64,000 bases of DNA from assembly GCA_040389045.1 (NCBI GenBank), contig JAZKAT010000024.1, forward strand, positions 62,001-126,000, in the 5' to 3' direction. Shown here piece after piece: positions 54,020 to 63,999 of this stretch. The translations under genes were made by a program, and so were the position numbers. Positions within the stretch are counted from its first letter, which is position 1, and each line of letters starts with the position of its first letter. The notes under the pieces are model-generated. The model worked only from the letters and a program-made list of their open reading frames with translations. It did no database searches and was not told the DNA's origin. The stretch comes from UBA5158 sp040389045 (GTDB lineage Bacteria; Pseudomonadota; Gammaproteobacteria; DSM-16500).

Positions 54020-56461
54020 TCAATCTTCCGTGCTGGCAGTTTGTAAAGTCGTTAAAAACTCTGCGATTTCTTTAGCGGTTGTCGTTACCGTTGTAACATC
54101 TTGTAACAAGCCGGTTGTGTCTGGTGGATAATCGGTTGCCATTAACATATCTTTGATAATTTCACCGGTAATGGTATTGGCTTGAGAACCTGTTTTACCC
54201 ATGACTCTTTCTAACAATTCCACTTTATCTTTGATCATCGCTCTGCTGACCAAAGGCTTACTGAAATTTTCAAAAGTAGCGGCACCCACCAATGTTTGGA
54301 CTTTCTCAGGTAAAGCTACTTTACTGAATAAATTTAAGTGGCCAGCTTCCTCTTCCACCACTGGCTGCTCGATGCGACGCGGCTCTGCACGTGGCGGCGC
54401 ACTCGCTGTCACTCCTCGCGCCCCTACTGCCACTTCATCGCTAGCTGCCATGTCAATCGTCATCGGCTCTGGTTCCGGCATATCATTGCGATTGTGGAAA
54501 GCTAACAAGGCGGACACGCCTTTTTCGATAGGATTAGTTTGGAGATTTTTTTTCATTTCATTAGCAACAATAGTAACTTCTTCGGATTCTTCATGAGCAT
54601 CGCCAAAAATTACCGTCTGCGATTCCAGCAACTGTTTGAAACGCTCCATACGATGTTCCAGGTCTATCAGTACCCGGCCTATAGGCGGTTCAACTTTCAA
54701 AAAGTGATTAATGCGCATACGTTCTGCTGGCATAGGATTCGCGTAAAACATGCGGGCACGGATAATCTTTGATTTAAAGAAGATATGCGCTTCGCCTTCA
54801 CGTTGATCTTTTAAATCCTGTAAATCAATACGGGCGCGTTTTTCGGAAGAAGCACTGCGACTATCCATGTAATTGTTTAACACGCTGCTCGCGTTGGTTT
54901 GGAATGAATCCACTTTCGTCACATAAGATTCACCGGCGGTTTTAGAGAAAAATTCCCAGGTTTCAATGGGATCTTCCAGTTTCATACAAATTTTAATGTT
55001 GGTGTTCGCGCCTATGGAAGCGGCTTCTTCTTTTGATGCCTTTTGGAATGCCGGTAAATCTTGTCCGGCGAAGATAACCGAGAACCCGAGTGAGCGCGCT
55101 TGCGCTGGCACTACCGCGAAGCCTTTTACCGCGTAATAACCATATTCATCAAGAATACACATATAGGGTGTAGGCGCGTTGGTTGGTTTGCGTGACACAA
55201 CTTCTTTATAAGTTCCTTCAACCCCTTCACCCAAACCACCGGCCATCATGGCTTTTAACGAGGCAATAATAACTTTACCCAGGTTGGATAATTCATCCGG
55301 AGATTTTTCCAGAGCGGGTAACAATACGACTAGAATGCGGCGGTTTAATACCACGTCTTTTAAATCCACTTCCGCCAGATTGGTACGAATGATATGACCA
55401 TAAGTATCAGCCAGCGAGCCGAATACACGGGTTAACTGCATGGTGATAAAACCATGTTGTTCTAATACCTGAGAACTTTGTTTACCTTTTTTGGAGCGGT
55501 CATAACCCGGCAAGTTAATAATATAGTTGACGATAGGTTCCAGAATTAAATCAGGTGTATCGGCCAGACTGACGGGTTCTTGATTATCACGAATAAACAT
55601 TTTATCCATGGCAATCGCTTCCAGCCGCGTCAATTCAAAATAATTACGGATGGTGTTAGCGTCTAACAGGAGTTTCCCCGTGTCACGCATGTAGACTAGC
55701 ACTTTCATCAAAGCTTCGACGAACACGATGGCACGGCCTTTCCACATATCACCGTCAGCGCTTTGGCCACCGGAATCCATGAGGCTCACCACCAGCTGCG
55801 TTAACATACTGGATGAACCATTGCAAAACGGGTTCATGGTATTGGATAAACGACGTTCCTGAGCGCCTACCACATCGCGCGCGCCAGTCATGAAGTTAAT
55901 TAACAATAAATCATCTTCACGGCCCATGAAGCGGCACATCGAAAAAACTTTGGCGAATAAACTGTTATCGCCCTTGCCATCCACATACAAAAAGCCGCTG
56001 CCTTGTACCAGGGCGTTAAATGACAATGACACTAGCGCTTCGGTTTTACCGCTACCGGTTGAACCGAAAATCAAGACATGTGTGCGCAAATCATCATTGT
56101 TAAACCATAATTCTTCGTTAGTCTGTTTGCGATTACCGAATAAACTGATACCACGGGCTTTTCTTGGCTTGTTTGAGCCTGGCAAGGGATCATTATAATC
56201 TGGCGCGCCCGAACGCATAGGCATACGGAAAGGTAATTTGGTTTTGCGGGTGTAAGCATAAAGAAAAACAAAAAAAGCGACTAATGCCACCAGTTCACTG
56301 GCAACCGAAAGAAAAAACGCGGCGGTGGCAAAACTAATTAACAGACAGGCACTATTGACCGGGTCTTTGAAAAAATCAACGATACGCATCCCCATGGTAC
56401 GCGTATCGCGTAACAATAACTGGGGTGACATCTCATGTTGTTCATCTAAACCGCGTTGCAT
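54020..56461 (-). CDS. icmO: Dot/Icm coupling ATPase IcmO (DotL)
   Basis: The 813-residue VirD4-like coupling protein has two TM segments (about 37-70), Walker A GSTGSGKT (133-140) and a Walker B-like ILDEYGYY. The C-terminal extension (about 600-813) is the part that in Legionella binds IcmS/IcmW, LvgA and DotN. IcmS and IcmW genes are not in this window. It lies 13 bases after icmP. Confidence 0.96.
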   Translation of the reverse strand: MQRGLDEQHEMSPQLLLRDTRTMGMRIVDFFKDPVNSACLLISFATAAFFLSVASELVALVAFFVFLYAYTRKTKLPFRMPMRSGAPDYNDPLPGSNKPRKARGISLFGNRKQTNEELWFNNDDLRTHVLIFGSTGSGKTEALVSLSFNALVQGSGFLYVDGKGDNSLFAKVFSMCRFMGREDDLLLINFMTGARDVVGAQERRLSNTMNPFCNGSSSMLTQLVVSLMDSGGQSADGDMWKGRAIVFVEALMKVLVYMRDTGKLLLDANTIRNYFELTRLEAIAMDKMFIRDNQEPVSLADTPDLILEPIVNYIINLPGYDRSKKGKQSSQVLEQHGFITMQLTRVFGSLADTYGHIIRTNLAEVDLKDVVLNRRILVVLLPALEKSPDELSNLGKVIIASLKAMMAGGLGEGVEGTYKEVVSRKPTNAPTPYMCILDEYGYYAVKGFAVVPAQARSLGFSVIFAGQDLPAFQKASKEEAASIGANTNIKICMKLEDPIETWEFFSKTAGESYVTKVDSFQTNASSVLNNYMDSRSASSEKRARIDLQDLKDQREGEAHIFFKSKIIRARMFYANPMPAERMRINHFLKVEPPIGRVLIDLEHRMERFKQLLESQTVIFGDAHEESEEVTIVANEMKKNLQTNPIEKGVSALLAFHNRNDMPEPEPMTIDMAASDEVAVGARGVTASAPPRAEPRRIEQPVVEEEAGHLNLFSKVALPEKVQTLVGAATFENFSKPLVSRAMIKDKVELLERVMGKTGSQANTITGEIIKDMLMATDYPPDTTGLLQDVTTVTTTAKEIAEFLTTLQTASTED

Positions 56462-56474
56462 AAAAATACCTATT

Positions 56475-57608
56475 TTATGTTGTTGGCTCGTTTGGTTCGT
56501 CAGGCTTATAGATAATTTCTTTTAAGGCTCCTTCCAGTGCATTGGTAGCTTCTTCCACCATAGGCACTAGCAATTTTCTTCCCATTTCGCGCTCAGCTAT
56601 CCAATGGCCGTAAATCCCGGCCACTTCCGGAAAAGGGGTTTGTCTGCCAACCGTGTTCAAGGTGTACCAAAGACGACGATCTAATGGTTTCAACCACAGG
56701 AAATCCGCGGACGCCTGCACACCATCCAGGCGCGCGAGGGCTAGCATTGATGCCATAACCGTCATGACGTAGGCGTGCGACTCCATGACTTTCTTAACGG
56801 CTTTATCACCGCCATGTTTTTTTAACATTTGATCAATACCGGTAAAATCCAATTTGGTGATAGCGGTCTTGCTGAGTTGTCTTAACATAGCTACTGCGGC
56901 GGGATCACCCTGATAACGCGCGCAGAAAATAGCGAATAAGGCTTTGACATGCGGTGGTAGTTTTTCTGGACCAGCCCACAATGGGCCTAGCTGCATGGCA
57001 AATACTTTATTAGCATCACCACGTTTTAACCGTACTTCAATTTTATTCATTTCCTTGCGCGACATGCCTTCGGTAGGCGCGCGCTTGAATTCTTCCAGTA
57101 ACTTATAGCGTTTGCAAAAAGGAATAGGCGTCAGCGCCATTGACCATGGCCCTTTATCGATATCTTGTTTTATTAAATCCAGTTTTGCGACGGGAACAAT
57201 TTGCGGCCAGTTATCCTGTTCCAGGGTAACTAAATCTTTCATATTGTAAGTGCGCACAAAAACTCGCACGGAGTTACCAAAAAAAACGACGACGGCCAGT
57301 ATCAAAATAAAAATGATGCAAGGAATACGTAAGTAATAACCTACCGCCGAACCAATCAACATCATTTGGTCCATGCTAGTTTTGGAAGGATCACTATTTA
57401 AAATAGCGTTGCGTACATCTTCAAGATTGTTAGTGAAATGACTTAACAGACTTATTTCAAATAATTTTAATTTAAAATAGGTGCTAACAATAATGGATTG
57501 TTCGGCATACCAGATTCCCGCAATCGCGGCAAATACAGCGGCCACCACCCAAAGTATACCGGCGGAATTATCACCTGAGCTACCACCACCTTGAGGTGCT
57601 GCGGCCAT
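56475..57608 (-). CDS. icmP: Dot/Icm protein IcmP (DotM)
   Basis: The 377-residue protein is the DotM subunit of the coupling complex. It has two to three N-terminal TM segments, then a conserved cytoplasmic domain. In Legionella it binds Glu-rich effector signals. It is the first gene of this minus-strand run. In Legionella icmQ, R, S and T come next to icmP; here the next gene upstream is dksA. Confidence 0.94.
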   Translation of the reverse strand: MAAAPQGGGSSGDNSAGILWVVAAVFAAIAGIWYAEQSIIVSTYFKLKLFEISLLSHFTNNLEDVRNAILNSDPSKTSMDQMMLIGSAVGYYLRIPCIIFILILAVVVFFGNSVRVFVRTYNMKDLVTLEQDNWPQIVPVAKLDLIKQDIDKGPWSMALTPIPFCKRYKLLEEFKRAPTEGMSRKEMNKIEVRLKRGDANKVFAMQLGPLWAGPEKLPPHVKALFAIFCARYQGDPAAVAMLRQLSKTAITKLDFTGIDQMLKKHGGDKAVKKVMESHAYVMTVMASMLALARLDGVQASADFLWLKPLDRRLWYTLNTVGRQTPFPEVAGIYGHWIAEREMGRKLLVPMVEEATNALEGALKEIIYKPDEPNEPTT

Positions 57609-57705
57609 TACACTACCTCTGGCTGATTAGGATTACGTATATATAGTATAGACAATAAAGCCTTGGTTTCTTAATTATAACCCAAAAATAGCACTTTGAG
57701 GGGGA

Positions 57706-58149
57706 TCATCCCTGTTGCTTTTCCCGGATTTCATCAAGAGTTTTACAATCAATACAGAGTGTTGCAGTTGGACGAGCTTCCAAGCGGCGTAAGCCTATCT
57801 CAACTCCGCAGACATCGCAATAACCATATTCCTTGTCATTCAAGAGCTGCAACGCTTCTTCAATTTTTTTAAGCAGCTTACGCTCGCGGTCCCGTGTGCG
57901 CAGCTCAAGGCGGAATTCTTCTTCCTGACTGGCCCGGTCATTCGGGTCAGGATAATTGATCGCATCATCTTTCATGTGCGTCACCGTACGGTCCGCGCCT
58001 TCCATAATTTGCTGCTTTAATAACGTGAGCATCTTAATAAAATGCTGACGCATTTTACCGCTCATGTATTCTTCAGCTTTTTTAGGCTTATACGCGACCA
58101 TGCCTAGAGTTTCTAAGCTCGGTTCCAAAATGTCTTTAGTTGCTGCCAT
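57706..58149 (-). CDS. dksA: RNA polymerase-binding transcription factor DksA
   Basis: The 147-residue protein has the DksA coiled-coil (about residues 30-105) and a C-terminal zinc finger (CDVC and CIDC). The acidic coiled-coil tip pattern is DPNDRASQEEEF. It works with ppGpp to redirect RNA polymerase in starvation and in intracellular growth of Legionella. ATG at 58149 is preferred over 58155 because AGGAG is placed better. It lies on the same strand, 97 bases upstream of icmP. Confidence 0.94.
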   Translation of the reverse strand: MAATKDILEPSLETLGMVAYKPKKAEEYMSGKMRQHFIKMLTLLKQQIMEGADRTVTHMKDDAINYPDPNDRASQEEEFRLELRTRDRERKLLKKIEEALQLLNDKEYGYCDVCGVEIGLRRLEARPTATLCIDCKTLDEIREKQQG

Positions 58150-58303
58150 TACCATTCTCCTACCCCATCCTATATTTTAGTACAAGACAGGAATCTATAC
58201 CAAAAAGCCTACGGATAGGCAATATAAACACTAAACAAATGAAAAATATAGCTAAAACTAGCTAATTTCAGCCATGTTGGCTTAAAAAAATACTACTTTT
58301 TTG

Positions 58304-59158
58304 CTATTTTACTCCTAATGTCGCCCTATCGTTACCTGATAAATCCTGATGAGTGACTATTTTTTCAAAACCCGCGGCTTTAAATAAGTCGGTAACCGCT
58401 CCCGCCTGGCGTACGCCATGTTCAACTATTAACAAGCCCTGGGGCTGCAAATAGTTATTTGCATGAGTGATGATATGACGTAAATCAGACAATCCATCTA
58501 CGCCGCCAAACAAGGCAGCATGCGGTTCATAGCGCGCGACTGCCGGTGCTAAATCCTTATCGTTAATGGCAACGTAGGGCGGGTTACTGATAATTGCCGC
58601 AAATTTTTCATTGGGTAGCGCATCATACCAAAAGCCAAGATGAAAACTCACATTGGAAATTTTCAAGCGTTGCGCATTTAATTTTGCGACCGCCAGTGTG
58701 TCTGCATTGTTGTCCGTGGCATGCACATGCCAGGCGGGACGCGCGCTGGCCAGTGCTAACGCGAGCGGCCCTGCGCCAGTACCCAGATCAGCAATTTGTA
58801 GTGAAGCCGCGGCTGGCAATGTTGTTAAAATAATTTCTATTAATAATTCACTGTCAGCGCGCGGCACTAAAGTCGCGGGAGTGACGGTAAAATCTAGCGA
58901 CCAAAATTCTTGACTGCCGATAATATAAGCCAGCGGTTCGCCTTGAGCGCGGCGGTTAATGTAGGTGGTAAAACCTTGTTGTTGCGCCAACAATAAGGGA
59001 CGCTCTGGCCACGCCAGTAAATAACTGCGGACAACTCCCAGCGTGTGTGCTAATAAAATTTCCGCATCCAGGCGCGGGGAACTACTACTGTTCGTTAATT
59101 CCGCGGTCGCCCCGTTAATGGCGGTTAAGATAGTAAACTCAGCTAAATTTGCTTGCAT
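58304..59158 (-). CDS. prmC: Peptide chain release factor N5-glutamine methyltransferase
   Basis: The 284-residue enzyme methylates the GGQ glutamine of release factors. The NPPY motif is at residues 182-185 (ISNPPYVAI), with the SAM motif IADLGTGAGPLALALA. It follows prfA, its substrate gene, by 6 bases, forming the common hemA-prfA-prmC operon. Confidence 0.96.
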   Translation of the reverse strand: MQANLAEFTILTAINGATAELTNSSSSPRLDAEILLAHTLGVVRSYLLAWPERPLLLAQQQGFTTYINRRAQGEPLAYIIGSQEFWSLDFTVTPATLVPRADSELLIEIILTTLPAAASLQIADLGTGAGPLALALASARPAWHVHATDNNADTLAVAKLNAQRLKISNVSFHLGFWYDALPNEKFAAIISNPPYVAINDKDLAPAVARYEPHAALFGGVDGLSDLRHIITHANNYLQPQGLLIVEHGVRQAGAVTDLFKAAGFEKIVTHQDLSGNDRATLGVK

Positions 59159-59164
59159 ATTATG

Positions 59165-60247
59165 TTACTCGCCAATCGTCGCCAGCAAATCCGTTTGATG
59201 CTCATGGACCAGGGCATTGATAATCGCGCCCAGATCACCTTCCATAATATCCGGCAATTTGTATAACGTCAGATTAATGCGATGGTCGGTTAACCGTCCC
59301 TGAGGAAAATTATAAGTGCGGATACGTTCTGATCGGTCACCTGTACCCACTAAATCACGACGTGTCTGTGCTTGTTGCTGTTGTTGTTTACTGCGCTCAC
59401 TCGCTAATAATTTTGCGGTCAGCAATGACATGGCACGGGCACGATTTTTATGTTGTGAACGTTCATCCTGACATTCCACTACCACACCCGATGGAATATG
59501 GGTGATACGAATGGCAGAGTCGGTTTTTTGCACATGCTGTCCGCCTGCGCCTGATGAGCGAAAAGTATCAATGCGTAAATCAGCAGGATTAATGTTAACG
59601 CTTTCGATTTCATCGACCTCAGGCAATACCGCCACGGTACAAGTAGAAGTATGAATACGGCCTTGCGCTTCTGTTTCCGGGACGCGTTGCACGCGGTGCA
59701 CCCCCGATTCAAATTTGAATTGCGAATAAGCGCCCTGACCAATGATACGCATAATTATTTCTTTATAACCACCGTGTTCACCATTGCTGGTACTGATGAC
59801 TTCAACCTGCCAGCGCTGGCCTTCGGCATAACGGGTATACATACGTGCTAAATCACCAGCAAAAATTGATGCTTCATCGCCGCCCGCGCCCGCGCGAATT
59901 TCGAGAAATATATTATTATCATCATGGGGATCGCGCGGTAATAACAGCAGTTGCAATCTTTCTTCCAGTTGCGTTAATTCTTCTTCAACTATTTTTAATT
60001 CCTGTTTGGCTAATTGCTGAATGTCCGGGTCAGGTTCATTCAATAATTGTTGCGCATTGTTTTTATGCTCCATGTTAATCACATAGCGTTTGAAATTATT
60101 AACCACGGGTTCAATTTGCGCATATTCTTTCGAGTATTCACGGAACACATTTTGCTTGTTAATGATCTCGGCGTCCGCCATCAACGCACTTAATTCTTCA
60201 TAGCGTTCAACTAAGGATTGTAGTTTTTTTTGAATAGTGGGTTTCAT
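59165..60247 (-). CDS. prfA: Peptide chain release factor 1
   Basis: The 360-residue factor reads UAG and UAA stop codons. The GGQ motif is at residues 235-237 (SGAGGQHVQ), and the stop-reading PxT motif is PET (190-192). It overlaps hemA by 4 bases (ATGA) and precedes prmC. Confidence 0.97.
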   Translation of the reverse strand: MKPTIQKKLQSLVERYEELSALMADAEIINKQNVFREYSKEYAQIEPVVNNFKRYVINMEHKNNAQQLLNEPDPDIQQLAKQELKIVEEELTQLEERLQLLLLPRDPHDDNNIFLEIRAGAGGDEASIFAGDLARMYTRYAEGQRWQVEVISTSNGEHGGYKEIIMRIIGQGAYSQFKFESGVHRVQRVPETEAQGRIHTSTCTVAVLPEVDEIESVNINPADLRIDTFRSSGAGGQHVQKTDSAIRITHIPSGVVVECQDERSQHKNRARAMSLLTAKLLASERSKQQQQQAQTRRDLVGTGDRSERIRTYNFPQGRLTDHRINLTLYKLPDIMEGDLGAIINALVHEHQTDLLATIGE

Positions 60248-61512
60248 ATCAACTCAGATTCTGACTGTGGGATTGCAAACAACTGTTGCGCTAATTGCAA
60301 AATATCAATGCGACCTTCAACACCGGCCTGACGTAATTGCACACTGGGTGCATGTAATAATTTATTGGTAAACGCATGGGAAAAACTCGCCAGCACTTGC
60401 AATGGGTCATCCCCGCGATGCAATTGGCGCGCGGCTTTTGCCAACTCGGCCTGGCCCATTTCTTCAATTTGCCGGCGATAAGCGCTGATAGTGTTTGCGA
60501 CCATATCCAATGAATCTAGCCAGGCGATAAAATCATGGGCTTTTTGTTGAATAACTTCGGTGGCTTTTTCCGCCGCATGTTCACGGCCGCGCAAATTATG
60601 TTGAATAATGGTTTTCAAGTCATCAATACAGCGTAGCTGTACGCCTGGCAACTCACCCACCTGTGCTTCAATGTCGCGTGGCACGGCGATGTCGATGAGG
60701 GTAATGTCGTGTTTTTTGCGTAAGGATAAAATACTTTGCATTAATGTTTTGGTAATCAGTGGCTGCACACTGCCGGTTGCGGAGATAACAATATCCGCCC
60801 GTAACAATGCTTTGGATAAATCATCCAGAGAAAAAACTTCCACCGCATATTTTTTCGCCAGCGCGTTGGCGTGTTCCAGGTTGCGGTTAGCAATCAGTAA
60901 ATTTTCCGGCGCACGCAGGGTCAAATAGCGCAATACTAATTCCGCGGTATCACCCGCGCCAATCACTAACACGGTGGCCCCAGTCAGTTCAGGACATAGT
61001 TGTTGCGCCAGGTTCACCGCGGTTGAGGCTACCGATACCGGGCATGCGCCGATAGCAGTGTTGGCGCGCACATCTTTGGCGACCGCGAATACTTGTTGAA
61101 ATAACCGATTAAACAAAGGGCCTACACTGCCTGCGGCACAGCTTTCTGAAAAAGCTTCTTTCATTTGCCCTAACACCTGGGGTTCGCCTAACACCATGGA
61201 ATCCAGACCGCAGGCCACTTGCATAATATGTTGCACCGCCGCTGCGCCATGATAAATATACCAGACGGGTTTTAACTCGCGCGCGCTTAAATTATGCTGA
61301 CGACAAAACCATTCAAACAATAATTCTGCATTTCCCGCATCGCAATATAACTCGGAGCGGTTGCAGGTAGAGAGGATGACTGCTTCTTTAATATTTTCAT
61401 GGGCCAATAAATCCGCGAGATAGATGGCAAGTTTTTCAGTTGCGAATACCGCCTTTTCCCGGATTTCAACCGGAGCGGTTTTATGGTTTATTCCACAGAC
61501 AATGATAGGCAT
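60244..61512 (-). CDS. hemA: Glutamyl-tRNA reductase
   Basis: The 422-residue enzyme starts the C5 haem pathway from glutamyl-tRNA. The catalytic Cys50 is in the STCNRSELYC motif, and there is an NADPH-binding Rossmann region (VLVIGAGDTAELVLRYL). It is the first gene of hemA-prfA-prmC and is divergent from lolB across a palindrome. Confidence 0.96.
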   Translation of the reverse strand: MPIIVCGINHKTAPVEIREKAVFATEKLAIYLADLLAHENIKEAVILSTCNRSELYCDAGNAELLFEWFCRQHNLSARELKPVWYIYHGAAAVQHIMQVACGLDSMVLGEPQVLGQMKEAFSESCAAGSVGPLFNRLFQQVFAVAKDVRANTAIGACPVSVASTAVNLAQQLCPELTGATVLVIGAGDTAELVLRYLTLRAPENLLIANRNLEHANALAKKYAVEVFSLDDLSKALLRADIVISATGSVQPLITKTLMQSILSLRKKHDITLIDIAVPRDIEAQVGELPGVQLRCIDDLKTIIQHNLRGREHAAEKATEVIQQKAHDFIAWLDSLDMVANTISAYRRQIEEMGQAELAKAARQLHRGDDPLQVLASFSHAFTNKLLHAPSVQLRQAGVEGRIDILQLAQQLFAIPQSESELI

Positions 61513-61649
61513 GGGTTTTTTTGGTTATTAAGATTGGGGTTATTTTATGTTAAATAGAGGCAAACCAAAAGGTTTTAAAAAGCGGCTGGTTGTTGGATGG
61601 GTTGAGATATAAAAGGATTGGGTGTACTCGTTTCGCACAATCAAGGTAC

Positions 61650-61738
61650 TGTCATTCCCGCGCAGGCGGGAATCCATTCCTTGAAACCGCAATACCTAGG
61701 TATACTAATAATGGATTCCCGCCTGCGCGGGAATGACA
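61650..61738. repeat. Palindromic intergenic repeat
   Basis: TGTCATTCCCGCGCAGGCGG and its inverted copy CCGCCTGCGCGGGAATGACA enclose about 40 bases. The inverted arms match for about 28 bases. A third partial copy (GGCGGGAATGACA) follows near 61747. This is a widespread palindromic intergenic repeat type in Proteobacteria; it lies in the hemA-lolB spacer. Confidence 0.8.
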
Positions 61739-61776
61739 TAGGAGAAAGGCGGGAATGACAAAAGGAAGATTCACGG

Positions 61777-62397
61777 ATGAATAACGCTATGTGTACTCTT
61801 AAAAACTATTTACTGGCCCTGCTTTGCATAACCATCCTGACCAGTTGCGCCACCACGCAAACCGCGCCCCAGGCGCCGCAGAACCAGGTTGTTGGCTGGG
61901 AAGCGCGGGCGAAAACTTTGTCCAGCATCACCCGTTGGAATATCAGCGGCATGATTGCGATCCGTAATCCAAAAGATAATGTCAGCGCTTCAATACACTG
62001 GAAGCAAACCCACAAGAACTATGCCCTGGATTTATTCGGGCCTATGGGAACCAATGCTTTCAAATTAACCGGCTCTCCCCATCAAGTCAGCCTGCAAAAT
62101 CCGCATGGTCAAATGTTTTATGCCAGTTCACCTGAACAATTGCTTGTCCAACAAACCGGCTGGAACTTGCCCGTTTCCAATCTTTACTATTGGATACGCG
62201 GCCTGCCAGTACCCGGCGTTCCTGCGCAAAAACATCTTGATGCTTATAACCATATAACGCAGTTGGACCAGGAAGGGTGGCAAATTCAATATTTGCGCTA
62301 CACTTCCACGAACAGCATCGATTTGCCAACCAAAATTTTTATGCGCTCGAATGGCTTGAGCGTGAAACTCATTATTAGTCAATGGCAGGTGAATTAA
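61777..62397 (+). CDS. lolB: Outer-membrane lipoprotein insertion protein LolB
   Basis: The 206-residue lipoprotein has a lipobox LTSC (Cys24) and the LolB beta-barrel-like fold region, including GMIAIRNPKDNVSASIHW and LYYWIRGLPVPG. It receives lipoproteins from LolA at the outer membrane. The gene is followed by tRNA-Gln and prs, as in many gammaproteobacteria; ispE is absent. Confidence 0.9.
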   Translation: MNNAMCTLKNYLLALLCITILTSCATTQTAPQAPQNQVVGWEARAKTLSSITRWNISGMIAIRNPKDNVSASIHWKQTHKNYALDLFGPMGTNAFKLTGSPHQVSLQNPHGQMFYASSPEQLLVQQTGWNLPVSNLYYWIRGLPVPGVPAQKHLDAYNHITQLDQEGWQIQYLRYTSTNSIDLPTKIFMRSNGLSVKLIISQWQVN

Positions 62398-62496
62398 TTA
62401 AGTTAAGCCATTGACACTGACCTACACAGCCAGCAAAATAGCGGCCTTATGAGAAACGGGTAGCTCTACTCTATTTTCTCTGACTCAACGCGATGT

Positions 62497-62571
62497 TGGG
62501 GTGTAGCCAAGCGGTAAGGCACCGGGTTTTGATCCCGGCATCCCTAGGTTCGAATCCTAGCACCCCAGCCA
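62497..62571 (+). tRNA. tRNA-Gln (anticodon TTG)
   Basis: The cloverleaf has acceptor stem TGGGGTG/CACCCCA, anticodon stem CCGGG/CCCGG with loop TTTTGAT, T arm CTAGG-TTCGAAT-CCTAG, discriminator G and an encoded CCA. Anticodon TTG reads CAA. It lies between lolB and prs. Confidence 0.95.
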
Positions 62572-62646
62572 CTTATTGAAACGCGCATGTCGAATATTTC
62601 TGAAAAACCCATATAATGAATAACCCGTGTAATTAGGAAAAGTACC

Positions 62647-63594
62647 GTGTCTGAGATAATGATTTTTAGTGGGAATGCCAGTCACGAACTCGCCCAGCGA
62701 GTGGTAGAACAACTCAATTTGCCACTGGGAAAAGCATTGGTAGGCAGGTTCAGTGATGGCGAAACCCTGGTTGAAATTCAAGAAAACGTCCGGGGCCGCG
62801 ACATTTTCATCATTCAGTCAACTTGTGATCCCGCCAATGATAATTTGATGGAACTTATCATCATGGCAGATGCGTTAAGACGCGCCTCAGCCGCAAAAAT
62901 TACCGCGGTCGTACCCTACTTTGGTTATGCCCGCCAGGACCGCCGCGTCCGTTCCGCGCGCGTGCCAATTACCGCAAAAATCGTCGCCGATATGATGGCA
63001 TCGGTAGGCATCAGTCGTCTGGTCACGGTGGATTTACATGCCGACCAAATCCAGGGCTTTTTTTATATGCCCGTGGATAATCTTTATAGTACGCCTATCA
63101 TGCTGGAAGATATTCACAAACAATCCTATCAAAACATTATGGTGGTTTCGCCGGACGTAGGCGGGGTCATCCGGGCCCGTGCTATTGCCAAACGCATTCC
63201 CGGCGCTGATCTCGCCATTATCGACAAACGCCGTCAGCAGCCCAATGAAGCGCAAGTCATGCATATTATCGGTGACGTGAAGAACCGCGATTGTATTATT
63301 GTCGATGACATCATTGATACCGCGGGTACATTATGCAAAGCCGTTGACGCGCTGAAAGAACATGGCGCTAACAAAGTCGCTGCCTATATTACTCACCCAG
63401 TGCTTTCCGGCAAAGCCATTAAAAATATTGAAGCTTCACAAATAGATGATTTGGTGGTGACTGATACCATTCAATTGCAAAATAATGCGTTAAAATGCAA
63501 GCGCATACGCTCATTAAGCTTAAGCCATATGATCGCGGAAGCCATCCGCCGCATCAGTGGCGCGGGGTCGTTAAGCAGGATGTTTATTGATTAA
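62647..63594 (+). CDS. prs: Ribose-phosphate pyrophosphokinase
   Basis: The 315-residue enzyme makes PRPP from ribose 5-phosphate and ATP. It has VDLHADQIQGFF and the PRPP-binding loop VDDIIDTAGTL. The start is a GTG at 62647 with AGGAAA upstream. It directly follows tRNA-Gln. Confidence 0.97.
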   Translation: MSEIMIFSGNASHELAQRVVEQLNLPLGKALVGRFSDGETLVEIQENVRGRDIFIIQSTCDPANDNLMELIIMADALRRASAAKITAVVPYFGYARQDRRVRSARVPITAKIVADMMASVGISRLVTVDLHADQIQGFFYMPVDNLYSTPIMLEDIHKQSYQNIMVVSPDVGGVIRARAIAKRIPGADLAIIDKRRQQPNEAQVMHIIGDVKNRDCIIVDDIIDTAGTLCKAVDALKEHGANKVAAYITHPVLSGKAIKNIEASQIDDLVVTDTIQLQNNALKCKRIRSLSLSHMIAEAIRRISGAGSLSRMFID

Positions 63595-63600
63595 GATAGC

Positions 63601-63665
63601 TGTCATGCCAGCGTAAACTGGCACCCAGTAAGTTTCTCTGGATGCCAGCCTGCGCTGGCATGACA
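63601..63665. repeat. Palindromic repeat after prs
   Basis: TGTCATGCCAGCG and CGCTGGCATGACA form a 13-bp stem with an inner CTGGCA/GGATGCCAG stem. It is related in design to the 61650 element. There is no T-run, so termination is uncertain. Confidence 0.7.
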
Positions 63666-63714
63666 AATATTGTAAGCGTTCGGCAATGTAGACGGGCGAA
63701 TGCTTACAACCGAC

Positions 63715-63999
63715 CTACATTATTTGGCAAGTACTCTGCCTCTTGGGATTGTCTAGATGTTGCGTCAGTTTTGTAATGCTGCTGTTTTTGCTCGATATAA
63801 GTTCTTCAAAAAGATCACACCAGGCCCAAGGAGTATTACGAGAAAGGCCATGAGCAGGAACTATGACATGGTGACCGCCATACATCTCAAAGTAAAAATC
63901 AACACCTAAACGAGAAGCAGAATTATCAAAGTCAGAAGAGCCATCATCGTTTTTTAAAGTCCGAGCGGGAATATTTCCGTGATAAGTAAAATTAATAAT
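63715..63999 (-). CDS. Unknown protein, 3' part only
   Basis: A minus-strand frame runs in from the window edge for 94 codons and stops with TAG at 63715. It reads INFTYHGNIPARTLKNDDG, later FEMYGGHHVIVPAHGLSR and a hydrophilic C-terminus. It is uninterrupted and has normal amino-acid composition, so it is probably real, but its start lies outside the window. No family is recognised. The tail (KLTQHLDNPKRQSTCQIM) is basic and polar. Confidence 0.6.
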   Translation of the reverse strand: MINFTYHGNIPARTLKNDDGSSDFDNSASRLGVDFYFEMYGGHHVIVPAHGLSRNTPWAWCDLFEELISSKNSSITKLTQHLDNPKRQSTCQIM

